Under the pieces are notes generated by a model. That model did not search any database, was not told the origin of the DNA, and worked only from the letters and a program-made list of their open reading frames with translations. Source: Limnomonas spitsbergensis (Eukaryota > Chlorophyta > Chlorophyceae > Chlamydomonadales). Taken from it: a DNA stretch of 64,000 nt. Both the position numbers and the translations under genes were made by a program. This document shows positions 36,701 to 48,500 of this stretch, one piece after another (within the stretch, counting starts at the first letter, position 1; each line of letters starts with the position of its first letter). The stretch lies in assembly GCA_037349105.1 (NCBI GenBank), contig JAYJMM010000105.1, forward strand, positions 1,116,001-1,180,000. Reading direction: 5' to 3'.

Positions 36701-39123
36701 CCCATACGAACTCACACAGTAACCACATCAGCTCACACGTTACCCATACGAACTCACACAGTAACCACATCAATTCACACGTTACCCATACGAACTCACA
36801 CAGTAACCACATCAGCTCACACAGTAACCACACCAGCTCACACATTACCCATACGAACTCACACAGTAACCACATCAGCTCACACAGTAACCACACCAGC
36901 TCACACATTACCCATACGAACTCACACAGTAACCACATCAGCTCACACGTTACCCATACGAACTCACACAGTAACCACATCAGCTCACACGTAAACCATA
37001 CGACCTCACACAGTAACCACATCAGCTCACACAGTAACCACACCAGCTCACACGTTACCCATACGAACTCACACAGTAACCACATCAGCTCACACAGTAA
37101 CCACACCAGCTCACACGTTACCCATACGAACTCACACAGTAACCACACCAGCTCACACATTACCCATACGAACTCACACAGTAACCACACCAGCTCACAC
37201 GTTACCCATACGAACTCACACAGTAACCACATCAGCTCACACAGTAACCACACCAGCTCACACATTACCCATACGAACTCACACAATAACCACATCAGCT
37301 CACACAGTAACCACACCAGCTCACACGTTACCCATACGAACTCACACAGTAACCACAAAAATACTCATACCAATTCACATAGTAACCACATCAGACCACA
37401 CAGTGATCACACCAGCTCAAACAGACATCAAACCAGGTCACATTCATGTTCACACAATTACCACTCCAGTTCACACAGTTAGCGCACCAGCTCCATCAGC
37501 TGATGCCTATTCCCTGCTGGCTTGTGAACACGGTATAATATATATAGGGATAAGGACACAGGGGAAGTGCAAGTGTCATGACCACAGCAGCTTTTTTCCC
37601 AACGTCGTTTGATGTATTTGGAGGTTCGATTTTTAGGAGGTCCTGAAGTGGCGCTCGGCCCCCCCATTCATGCCCACAATCCTCCATGCTGCTAGCTCAC
37701 ATGTACAGGCCAACTGCAGGCTCGTTCTGAGGGTTGACGTGCAGGGAAGCAGTCATGCAGCGGCGCTCCTCACAGGCGGCCCGGAGGACCTCCTGCGAGC
37801 AGGTGGGGCAGCAAGGAGGGTGAGCGGCACAGTTTAGTAGAGGGAGCTTCAGAAGAAAAAAAATCCAGCTACAGTTCAGCCAATTGGCCTGAGGCCTGGG
37901 TGCCTGGTGAAGCAAGCCCTCCTGCTTGGGCCACAGGCCATAGGCCAGTCAAGGTTTGGTCTCCATCGGCCCAGTGGTGGCTGCCCAATGGCCTGCCAGC
38001 ATTTTGGTCTGGTGCGGACCAAAATAAATACTGGTCAGGGGAATGACAGATGCTTCTGCAAAGCAGGCGGAAGCTAGGAGGAAAGTGAGCATGGAGCTGC
38101 TTTGATCGGGTGGAACACCATCATAGCAATCCCATGCAGCAAAGGTTCCTTGTGCAGCTGAGCGCTTGCATGCTGGTACATGATACATAGGAGTGTCTTG
38201 GGAGCAAGCTGCCAGCAAACATTCTGTACTTAGGGAGCAGCTCTTTGTCCGCCACACACTCTGGCCAAACTCTGCTTCCTCTCTTATTCAGCCGTAAACC
38301 ATGGGAACAAGAGGTCATGAGAGCCTTTGTCATATCTTGCTCGCCGGCCATGCTAGGTCCTCATCCGTAACATGTACGTTTTCACATGCAATACGTTACC
38401 ATGCGCTGAATAACGTGCGAAAACGGCAGCATGTTTCCATGGCTAGCATTGCAGCATCATACCAACCTTCATGATTCCTCTTGCAATTCCCATTCTCCTG
38501 CAATCCTCAAGGACGGCTATCTTTCCAACGTGCACGTTGATGCTGCTGTAAGTGACAAACGCATACCCCAGGACCTGCAATGTGAAGGCTTTGAGGGCTT
38601 AAACCCATGACATGATGCTTATTCATACTTCAGTTTATTATTGACAATGCCCAGCTTGATGCCATATTGTCATGCATGCAGACAGTGGTCACTGCCATGC
38701 AAGAACTGCGTGCATGGAGCCAGAGCCATGCATAGATGCAATGAAACTTCCTGCCCACAGGTCGCCGGTGATATGGGTGCATTATAAAAGATCTTGGTTA
38801 GACAAGGTAGACACCCGCTTGATCTTCCACCTGGCTGCGCCCGACGGGAGTGGACGTGGCATGCTGCCCAAGCTCATCCACAATGACGGCTGCGACCAGC
38901 CGGACGTTCCGCTTCTGTAGCTCTTTCTCAACCAGCTCTACACATGCATCATGCTCACATTAACTCTCACGATAGCACGTTGGAAGCATCAGTGGTGCAG
39001 CCCCCGATAACCCGTACCAGCCGACCAGGAGTCCGCTTTACTGAACAGCTTTCTATCGAGCCTTTGCACCTCCGCCACTTCGCGAGAGTCAGAAAACTTG
39101 ACGGTCTTCACAGAAAATATCAT
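33709..39123 (-). CDS. GNAT-family N-acetyltransferase with a 3.9-kb repeat-filled intron
   Basis: Five exons join in phase to 167 residues: 39018-39123, 38831-38937, 38467-38574, 37701-37792, 33709-33799 (stop TGA). GNAT enzymes move an acetyl group from acetyl-CoA to an amine. Residues 72-80 (VLGYAFVTY) are the central strand. Residues 97-104 (RRMGIARG) are the acetyl-CoA pyrophosphate loop, matching the R/Q-x-x-G-x-G/A motif. Residues 123-137 (SLHVNPQNEPAVGLY) and 139-142 (SLGF) are the classic strand and 'N...A..LY..LGF' end. The tail VDYYGLGKPASKMML suggests a protein N-acetyltransferase-type member such as NAA50/NAA60, but that is not certain. The last intron (33800-37700) holds the large 21-bp satellite. 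A TGTAA poly(A)-type signal lies on the minus strand at 33516-33520. Confidence 0.9.
34330..37470. repeat. 21-bp satellite with 903-bp higher-order repeat
   Basis: About 150 copies of a 21-bp unit (AGCTCACACAGTAACCACACC and variants such as CACACGTTACCCATACGAACT) fill 3.1 kb inside the last GNAT intron. Rare variants recur exactly 903 bp apart, which is 43 units: AATAACC at 35101 and 36004, AGTAAGC at 35185 and 36088, CTATACG at 35421 and 36324, CAAACG at 34687 and 35590. A further partial copy follows with different spacing. All frames stay open for long stretches on both strands because 21 is divisible by three; the plus-strand reading is Ser/His/Asn/Thr only. Confidence 0.95.
37865..38026 (+). 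repeat. SINE-like dispersed repeat, copy 13
   Basis: Very well preserved: CCAGCTACAGTTCAGCC, GGCCAGTCAAGGTTTGGTCTC, CCCAGTGGTGGCTGCCCA, GGTGCGGACCAAAAT. In the GNAT intron between the 37701 and 38467 exons. Confidence 0.85.
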
Positions 39124-39548
39124 AAGAGGGGCTACACGGGGCAATTAATTGTCTGGGCCAGTGTGAACTATCGGGCTATGAGACGCTGCTAGCTACGGCC
39201 GTATCGTGGTGGCATTCATAATATGCCAAGGGGAATGTGCTTCATGTTACAGGGGGAAGAACATATGAGAACAGCACCAGGTTTCTGAGTAGCACAACGC
39301 TGCATTCGGCAATGTACGGGTGAGGGTGGGCCGTCGGCTACGGCTCGTATTGTGAAAACCTGACCATATGCGCGATCTGCGGTATGCATGGGAACACACG
39401 CAAGCGTGTACCATCGACGAACTCCAAGTTGGATATTCAAAGCAGAATCATAGACGAATTTATTTCTTTGCTGGGAGCTCGACAGAGGGGACGAAGTAGC
39501 AAAACGTGACGGTGCCGCTGCTTATTCTTTTCAAAATCACGCCGAGAC
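39124..39548. promoter_or_regulatory. Divergent spacer between GNAT and F-box/LRR starts
   Basis: A 425-bp head-to-head spacer between ATG on the minus strand at 39123 and ATG on the plus strand at 39549. No exon fits. It is probably a shared promoter region, inferred from gene order only. Confidence 0.55.
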
Positions 39549-42500
39549 ATGGACGACCTTCCAGAGGAGTGTCTGTTCAACATAATGGGGCGCCTCGAGT
39601 TCAGTAATCTGGCCGCTATAGGCCAGTCCTCGCGCCGGCTGCACCAGCTCTGCGAGCAGGCGCGTTGCCAAGGTCAGGCAAGGCTGGCTGCATGCCCATC
39701 CCCTTCCCAGTGACCATCTTAGCAGGGCACCAACTTACCGGAAAGTGTTGATTGCTTGCTGCCCACAGGCTTGCTGCTGCATGCATGGAGAGGGCACGCT
39801 GCCTCCGCATGCTCAGTGGCCACAGGTGCTTGGAAGGACCAACTGCTGCTAAGCGTGCGCATGGCAGAGAGCCCCCGCAACATCTCCTTTTCCACAATGG
39901 CTATTGCCCGTGAGTAGTAACCTAAAATGAGAGTATGAGGACCCCACTGGACGTGAGTTCCACAACCGTGCCCATGGGAGCTCCTGCATCTATCTTTCGA
40001 TTTGAGCAGCCTGGCCATGCTCACGGCTCCTGGTATGAGCAGTGACAAGCTTTTTTATCAGAACAGGAACTGGCATGGCCTAGATTTTCTTCTGACGGAT
40101 GCTGCCGGAACTCAGGATTGTATCTTATGGGCCTTGCAGCGTTCGCGATTGCTGGTATACCTGGTTTGTTCATGAATTACCATTGGAGGTGCTGGTTTAG
40201 TTCATAAAAGTGCAGGCGTTTGCAAGCTGTGTCAACTATTCTGACCATATTGTTGGCATATCTGCATGCTGTATCATCAGGGCATGGGAAGTTGCGCTGC
40301 TCTCCCACCTCCATCCCAGCACCAGTAATAGCCCACCCATAACTTGCCTTTTATGCGACTGGTAGGTCCCTGCACGGCTAATTTTAATATTGAGCATTTC
40401 AAACTTGACACTTGCCCTGTCTCCAATGATGCTGTCTTAGCCGCTGCCACAGTAAATGTCGCTGCTGTGACATTCGTGCATGGAGGCTGCCGCTCGCTGC
40501 TTCTAAGATTCCAAAAGGGCATTATCCACTTGGAGGCCGCCACCGAATGGACAACCCTCCCGGCCACCTGCTTAGCGAGGCCTCAAGGACCTCCCAACAT
40601 AAACCCTTGCTGCAACCCTGAACTATAACTTACCATCAGCCAGCACAATGCTGATTCCTGCCAACCGTGGGTCATGGCTTATTAAACCCCACTTTGAAAA
40701 TCATGGTTTGCAGCCGCCGGAGCGAATCGACAGGCAAGTTTATCTGTCGCCGATGTGTGGCGCCATGCGATGTACTCAGCAGACACGATCGGCCTCCAAG
40801 GCGGTGCGCCCACCCCCTTGCTTTTGCATGGACATGTCCGGCCCCGCCTCGTGCCTCCCCGGGGCGGGCAATCCGGGCATGCCGCTGCGGCAGCTGCCAC
40901 CCACTTACCGCCAGCTGCGGCCGCCGGAGCTGCAGGCTTCAACCCTGCATTGGTTGCACCACAGCATCACCTGCTGCTGCCTCCAGGCGGCTTGGGCGCT
41001 CTAGGAGTTAACCTCGCCGCAGCGCAGGCTGCAGCAGCAGCGCAGCCGCTTCTGCACGCCGCCCCTCACTTCCACCTTCATCCCCAGCAGCAGCAACATC
41101 AGCTGCTTGCTGGCGCTGATCTCGTGCCGTTTGTCAGCGGCGGCGGCTTGAACTCGATGTATGTTTCCCTGCTCCAGCTCACGAGGTCTGCACGCCTGAG
41201 GAGCGTGGTGCTGCAGCCCCCGTTGCCCCTCGCCTATACGTGTGCCTCCGCCGCCTGGCCCCCGTTGGGAAGGTACAAGCACCCGCTAGGGCTGCCTGCC
41301 TCTCTGATGGCATGCGAGGCCCTGCACCATGCTGCAGCTACAACAGCCGCAGGCAGAAGTGTCAATGCTGGCAGACCGGTGGTGGCGGTGGCCGCGTCAG
41401 GAGCTTTTCCTTCTGCTTTCCCTTCAGATGGCCAGCCTGAAGCAGCAGCAGCAACCTTGGGCGGTATAGGAGAGGGGGTGCTGGCTCTTGCCTGCCCCAC
41501 ACCTGTTCTCATGCATCTGACCCCTGGGCAGCGGGTTGGAGGTGGAAGGGGCGTAGGCGGGGTCAGGAGTGGAGGGGGAGGCTCCATGCGTTCCAATCTC
41601 GCCTCAACGCCACTCCTGGAGTCCCATGCGGACGCGCAGGCCCGATGTGAACCGGTGAGGCAGGGTGGGCAGGCTGTCATGAGGAGGGGAGCTGGGCGGA
41701 TGCGGATAAGAAGAGGGATGCCAACGGGGGACCTAAACCCCAAACCCTGAACCCTGAACCCTGAACCCTAAACCCTGAACCCTGAACTCAGAACCCTGAA
41801 CTCAGAACCCATAACCTGGGCAGCTTGAGCGGGGATGCCACAGTGCAAGGCACGCATAAAATCGTTGCCCGTCAACAGGGTGGACTGGTTTCTGGGTGCA
41901 AGCCCCAAGCGCCGATGGTTGACCTAATATTGGGTAAATACCTGATGCCTGTAATATGAACTTTCGGGGGGGGGGACAGGAGGGCCCGAGAGGGATTGAA
42001 GGAGGCGCCTGCACCTGCAGCTGCTGTAGCTCCCCTTGCGCAAAAAATTAGCCTCCACACCATGCACCCCCAAAGTTGTCCCTTGACCTTGTTACGTCCC
42101 TCTGCCTTGTCAGTTGGAGTTCGACATTGCCCCATAGGGTTAGTGATTGATTGCTTAGGGTGGTATGTGTAGGTGCTGGTGTAGCATAGGAGGGCTCCTT
42201 CATCTGCCTGCTGATGACACCATGCTGCTTGGAGTAGAAAAGAGCAGGCCCATACGCCACCGCCATGCAAGCATGTGCTTCACCCTGTTGCACTGTCCTC
42301 TAACCGTTTGTACTGCCCGCTTCCTACCCGCTTGTACCGTCGCCGCCCTCTCAAGGTGATTCGCTTCTTGACATTATCGCCGACCGTGCGCCGCGCCTGC
42401 TACCTGGACATGTCTAACCTGGGCCATGTGACGAGGCAGCAACTGGGGAGTATTCTGTCAAGGTGCGGTGCAGGGGGGGTGCTTGCCGGCCGCGTCAGCT

Positions 42501-45500
42501 TAAACAGTGAAGTTGAGATGGAAACAAATCCTTGTCAAATAACCCTGTTGACCCCCGCTGCACGATGTCACACTTTGTTGATGACATGTTACGTCTCACG
42601 CTGTATAGTGACATGTTCCATTCCACACTTCTTCCATCACACTTGGTTGTCACCTGGGGCATGCATCGAACTAGGCATGATTCGACCACATCTGACCCTC
42701 CAGCTATGACACGTTGGAAGGCCATCGTTCCGTGTCTTCCCCGTTTCTTTGCCCTTGGCTCCAGCCTTGGCATCAGATTGACCCCGTGTCCCAGGCAGGA
42801 CTATATGCCCCTTGGGCAGGAGTTGGTTGAAACTTGGGCATGGTCCGCGACAGATGCTTCTATGCGTGTCCTACGTTGCATGACCATGTATTGCGGCTTA
42901 ATCCTAAATTGCTAGCTTGCTTGTGGCACAGGTGCGGAGGGAGCCTCAAGAAGCTGGCTGCCAGGGGCTCTCATTTGACTTCGGAGCTGCTGCGCCACAT
43001 CAGCTGCAGCCAGGTACGCCATCCCCTCTTGCTCTGTTTGTCACTCCTCTGAAATGCAGCTTCTGTATGTCACTCTTCTGATAGCCTCCAAGTGTCATGC
43101 GGACAGTGGGCTTGCCCCTCGAGAGCACTAGGGGGGAGGGGCCTGCCTGCACTGGGAAAGAGGCCTGATAGGTAGGCCCCTCCAATCGGGTATTATTCTC
43201 CACGGGCCAACACCCAAGCAACCATATGTTTTGTTAACCTCACAATTTGGCTGAAGGGGGGGTACTCCTAGGACCATATGTTTTGTTTTCCCCACCATTT
43301 GGCTCAAGGGGGGTACTCCTTGGACAAAACTGGAGGAGAACACACCCACAGCCGTCTAGGACCACGCAAGTCTCCCGCTCCGCTGCCCTGTGCTCATCTC
43401 TATCCCCTCAACGCACTCTCTCCATCCCCCCTTTCCCCCCCTGCCCCCCCTCCCTCATCCCCTGAACCTGCAGAGCCTTGTGGACCTGACCCACTTAGAC
43501 ATATCAGACAGCCTGCCTGAGCCCAGCTCCCCCAGGTCCAACCTGATGGGACAGGCGTCTGAGGATGCGTCTAGGGGGGATGCCGCCCACTCCCTGCCTT
43601 CACGGAGCAGGCGAGGCACATCGCAGGGGAAGCCATGTGGCCCTTCTGGCTGCGGAAGGTGCAGGACAGAAGGAGAAGGAGGAGGTGAGGGAGGCGAGGG
43701 AGGAGGCGCCTCCTTTTCAAGCCTAGCCCCGGCCGAGAGGATGACAGATGACCGGGGCGCGCCCACTGCCCCCAGCCGGCTGGTTGTGGAGCTGCAGAGG
43801 GCGCTGCTGAGGCTCCAGAAGCTGAAAGGCAAGTGCGGTGGAGAGAGAGAGAGACTGGGTAAGTCCCAGATCGACTGGATAAATCCCAGTTTTTACTGCA
43901 TGAAGTCCTGTTTGAACGGTGTCACACGCATCCCATCAGCTTTTCTCCTCAAACTTTTGCTGTCTGTGGGGTGCCAGTAGCCACCTGGGGCCTGTGCCCA
44001 ATATAGCCTGTGCCCCAGCCCCCCAGCCCCTTATGATCACCTCTGCGCGCATGGCCAGGAGCTGCCTGGGGTTTGTCTTCCATGCACCCCCTGATCTCGT
44101 GCAGGAATCAAGCCCGCTCGTCACAGCAGGCTGTAGCAGTGTAGCGTAGATCTCATGGTGCCTGCAGGCCCTGCATCATTCACACCCGTCATATCCTACA
44201 GCATTGACGAACTCTGAAAACCCCATGCGTCTGTAGGGGGGGAGGAGGGCGGACCCCTTATAGATGTGCTGCATGTTGAGGTCGCACTGGCACTTGTGAG
44301 ATTACAGTCCGGGTTTACTCCGTGGATCCCACGAGGGGCATGACTCGATGCAGGCTGGTAGACACCCAGAAATATGTGAAGCTTCCAAACAATTGTCATT
44401 GTGAGGTTGCCATGCGTCATGTACGGAGGCCTGGCCACCTTGCTTTCTTTAGGGTACCTGACTACAGCTTAGGGTTAAGGGTTTAACCCTGATCCCTGAA
44501 CCCTTAAAGAGCTGCCTGTGTTGAGCCTGCCAATCAAAGCTTTGGCAACCTCTCTCAACACTTGTGATGCCCCCCCCCCGCCCCCGTGAGTGAAGCTGAG
44601 ATATCCCTGCCTGACCCGCAGTCCTGCACCTGTCGGGGAACCAGCTAAGTGGCTGGCAGCCGCCACTTCCCGTGCCGGCCAGCCAGCGAGCCCTGCACAC
44701 CCTGGACCTCTCGGGCTGCAGCGGCGTCACACCCGAAATGCTGGCTGCCATCCTCGCCGCCTGGCCGTCGCTGCGGGATCTGGACCTGACTTGCTGCAAG
44801 GAGCTGGCGGCCAACGGTGGGTCGGACTGCCACAGTTGGAGGACAGCCACCCACCGGCTATCCAAAAGGGAGGGCTCAAGCCTTGATGTACACAATTTGG
44901 AAATGCACTTGGGACCTGGAATTTGGCCTTTTCAGAAAACTTGGAAGTGCATTTGCCACCCATGCAACCTGGTCTATTAATAACAGGCTGCTATCCTCCA
45001 CCCTGACAACAGCTCACGCTTTAGGCCAAGGAGCATCAAGCCTTTAGATGATTTCGGGGTCAGGCGCGGGCTGCTGTGTGCCTCGATACCTGTCAGGCCT
45101 CAGGTGCCCGCAAGGGTGTGGTACCGGTACTTAATCGGCAGAATGATAATGTTGGAGCCAGTTCATCCTGTCCTTGCCATAATCTGCCACGTCAAACACT
45201 GTTTTTATCGCGGCCACCTTATGTATGCAGGCACTGGGCCTAGCAAGCTTGGCTCGATACTGCGCGCCATGCGTGGGGAGCCGCCAACGCCGCCGCCGCC
45301 GCCGCCGCCACCGCTAGGAGGAATGTCCGGTAGCCTGCCGTGTTTGCCTGTGGGCAAAGAGCTGCAGCACGTGGAACGTTCGCCTCAAGCCTCTGCCGCA
45401 CTGCGTCCAGCGCCTTTGGCGCTCGGTCCCCCTTCGCCCGTCCCCTCGTCCGACCAGCAGGGCCTGGACGCAGCCTCGCCGGCTTCGGAGCCGCAACAGC

Positions 45501-48500
45501 CCGAGACTCGCCTGCCTCACCTGAAGCGACTGGCTGTTGGTTGGGGCTTTGATGGTGCTTCGCTCCGCTCCATGCTGTCCCACTCGCAGCACAGCCTCGT
45601 CACGCTGGAGGTGAGCACAAGGGCCACCAGCCTAGGCGCACCCAATGACCCAACCCTTCTAAAGGCTTCCCCCTCAGCAGTTTCCAGCACGCTCGAACTC
45701 TCTTCTCAGGGACGCTCCCTGAGGAGTGAGCAGTTGAGCCCTCACACGCTGCGACTTCCTTCGACAACGCCAGCTTACCAAACTGGTTGGCAGTACCACC
45801 CATTGACAGTACAAACCTACCGGCAGTGCTTACCTAAGTATGCATTACCAAACCCATCAGCAGTAAAAACCAACTCAAGAAACCAGACCCACCAGCAGCA
45901 GAAATGACCGGCAATACATACGAAAACCACCAGCAGTACAAACGTACTGGCAGGACTGAACTAGCTCACCAGCTACACAACCATCCCATGGACCCTCATG
46001 CAGCGCTTTGTGTACCTTTCAGCTACCTCACAGCTACCAGCAGCTTCTCTACACCTGCTAGCATCTTCCTCACAACTGCTGTCAGCTTCCTTGCACCAGC
46101 AAGCATCACCCTCACTGCTGACTTCTGCACCTTGCAACGTGACGATGGCTGCCTGTGGACTTGTGTAGCCATGGCAGAATATATCTGTGTTTTCAAAGAT
46201 GCTTCCCGGTCCCCCACCCACCAGCCCTGATGCTGGGGGCATCTTAGAAGCTGAACTTCCATGCTCATGACCAACCCACTGACCAACCCAATGGCCTAAG
46301 CCGAGGAGGCCGTGACGCCTGTGCAAGGCCCTATTCCTGTCCATACTTTCATAATCTGAGGGCCAAGCTGGTTGCATGTCTTTATTTCCAAGCCTGATGT
46401 ACAAACCGGAAGCCTTCTGACCTGCATACTACATTAGGTCAGCATGCCCTCCTGTGCACTTGCAAGCCTTGAACCGGTACGCCCAGTGAGAAGACGTCAT
46501 ACTCATCACAGACTTTGTCACCTTCCTGTAGGTGGGCGCTGGGGCCACGCTCAACGACCGCAGCCTGGCCGCTCTCGCCGAGGCTTGCCCCCTGCTGGAG
46601 ACTGTGCGACTCACGCTTGCGGCCGTCTCAGATGAGGGTGAGAGAAAAGTGCCTGATGCATGGCGGTGAGGGGTGTGCCCTGGATAAGGTGAGGGCTGTG
46701 CCCTGGATAAGGTGAGGGCTGTGCCCTGGATAAGGTGAGGGGCGTGTCCCTGGATAAGGTGAGGGCTGTGCCCTGGATAAGGTGAGGGGCGTGTCCCTGG
46801 ATAAGGTGAGGGGCGTGTCCCTGGATAAGGTGAGGGGCGTGTCCCTGGATAAGGTGAGGGCTGTGCCCTGGATAAGGTGAGGGGCGTGTCCCTGGATAAG
46901 GTGAGGGCTGTGCCCTGGATAAGGTGAGGGGCGTGTCCCTGGATAAGGTGAGGGGCGTGTCCCTGGATAAGGTGAGGGGCGTGTCTCTGGATAAGGTGAG
47001 GGCTGTGCCCTGGATAAGGTGAGGGGCGTGTCCCTGGATAAGGTGAGGTGCGTGTCCCTGGATAAGGTGAGGGGCGTGTCCCTGGATAAGGTGAGGGGCG
47101 TGTCCCTGGATAAGGTGAGGGGCGTGTCCCTGGATAAGGTGAGGTGCGTGTCCCTGGATAAGGTGAGGGGCGTGTCCCTGGATAAGGTGAGGGGCGTGTC
47201 CCTGGATAAGGTGAGGGGCGTGTCCCTGGATAAGGTGAGGGGCGTGTCCCTGGATGTTGACAGTGTTACATGCTTGCTACTTGTTGAAAGCCTGCTCGAT
47301 GCATCTCAGATTCCATTCAGGTGGGCTTGCGCTTGTCGCCTCGTCAGGACAAAAACTCACAGGGGTCTCATAGTCCCTCCGCATGGGATTGAAACACATG
47401 GTACTGTGACTGGGATGTTGCAGACATGCCCTGTCACTGGGATGTTGCAGACATGCCCTGTGACTGGGATGTTGCAGACATGCCCTGTCACTGGGATGTT
47501 GCAGACAGGCCCTGGCATTGCTAAATGTGAGTTGTAGTAGCTCCTTCACTGCTGATTGTAAAATCATTGACATGCTGTGGCCTTGCCTGTCTGCAGGCAT
47601 ATCAGCTCTTCTGTGGCACTGCAACCGGCTGCACGTGCTGTCCCTCATTCAGTGTGTCGGGCCCTTCTCTCCGCTCATGCTCTGCGCCCCCCTTGGCCTC
47701 TGCAGTGGCAGCAGCAGCGCCCAGGGCCTGGCTGCAGCAGCTGTTGGAACGGCTGCTGCTGCTGCTCCTTTTGCAGTGTGCGGTGGCAAGCGGCCCAGCT
47801 GCTGCCAGGGCCGTTGCGCGCTGCGACCTGGCCGCTACCGTCTTACCGAGCTGCAGTTATGTGGCAGCCGGATTTCCCTGACCAACCTAGATGTGGCTGC
47901 TCTCATCGGGCATCCTAGCAGCAGCAGCAGCCATGGCAGCAGCGTCTTCTCACAGCCACCAAAACCATTGCCATCGCCGCGGCCACCTCCTCTGCCATCT
48001 AGCTGGCCACCTTTGGTTTCATCAGACGGAAAAAGCAACCTATTTGATGCGTCTGGAGGAGGTGCAGGTTGCAGCGGCCAGAACGCAAGCGGAGCGCACC
48101 GGGAGAACTACGCTCCGGATTTCAGGGATGCTGACTCCACACACAGCGAGGCTGACATGAGCAATCTTTGTGCCAGCAGAGCTCTCATACTTGGGAAGGG
48201 GACCTGCTTGTCACACTTGTCACACTTGTCACAGGCTGTGACTGACGATGCTCCGCCTGGTAATGGCGATGCTTCAGGCGGTGACAACCTTGTTAGCACC
48301 CGCTTCTCCTCCGCACGACCAGGAGACGCTCTAGTTGATCCCGTCAGGGCCACTGCTGCTGCTGCCGGAGGGCTGCACACTTTGGCGTTGACGGGCCTGC
48401 CGCTTGTGTCGGACGCGCTACTCTGGTTTCTCGGCCGCCACCACGGCTGCACGCTGCAACACCTGCGCATGGAGCGGTGCGGGAGCTCGCCAGCCGCGCT

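Noticed and set aside
34350..37358. Three minus-strand frames of Leu/Cys/Trp/Val repeats that look like membrane segments
   Set aside because: They are the complement of the 21-bp satellite; hydrophobicity follows from the repeat and not from a protein family.
34330..37470. CRISPR-like array
   Set aside because: Units are contiguous with no unique spacers, in a eukaryotic intron.
34189..37482. A 1097-codon plus-strand frame of Ser/His/Asn/Thr repeats
   Set aside because: It is the 21-bp satellite read in one frame; other frames and the minus strand are equally open, and it lies antisense in a GNAT intron. Its short non-repeat start has no family match.
40755..41750. A stand-alone 331-residue Ala/Gly-rich protein
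   Set aside because: It fits better as a low-complexity insert exon of the F-box/LRR gene, with a GTGAGG donor at 41655 inside the frame.
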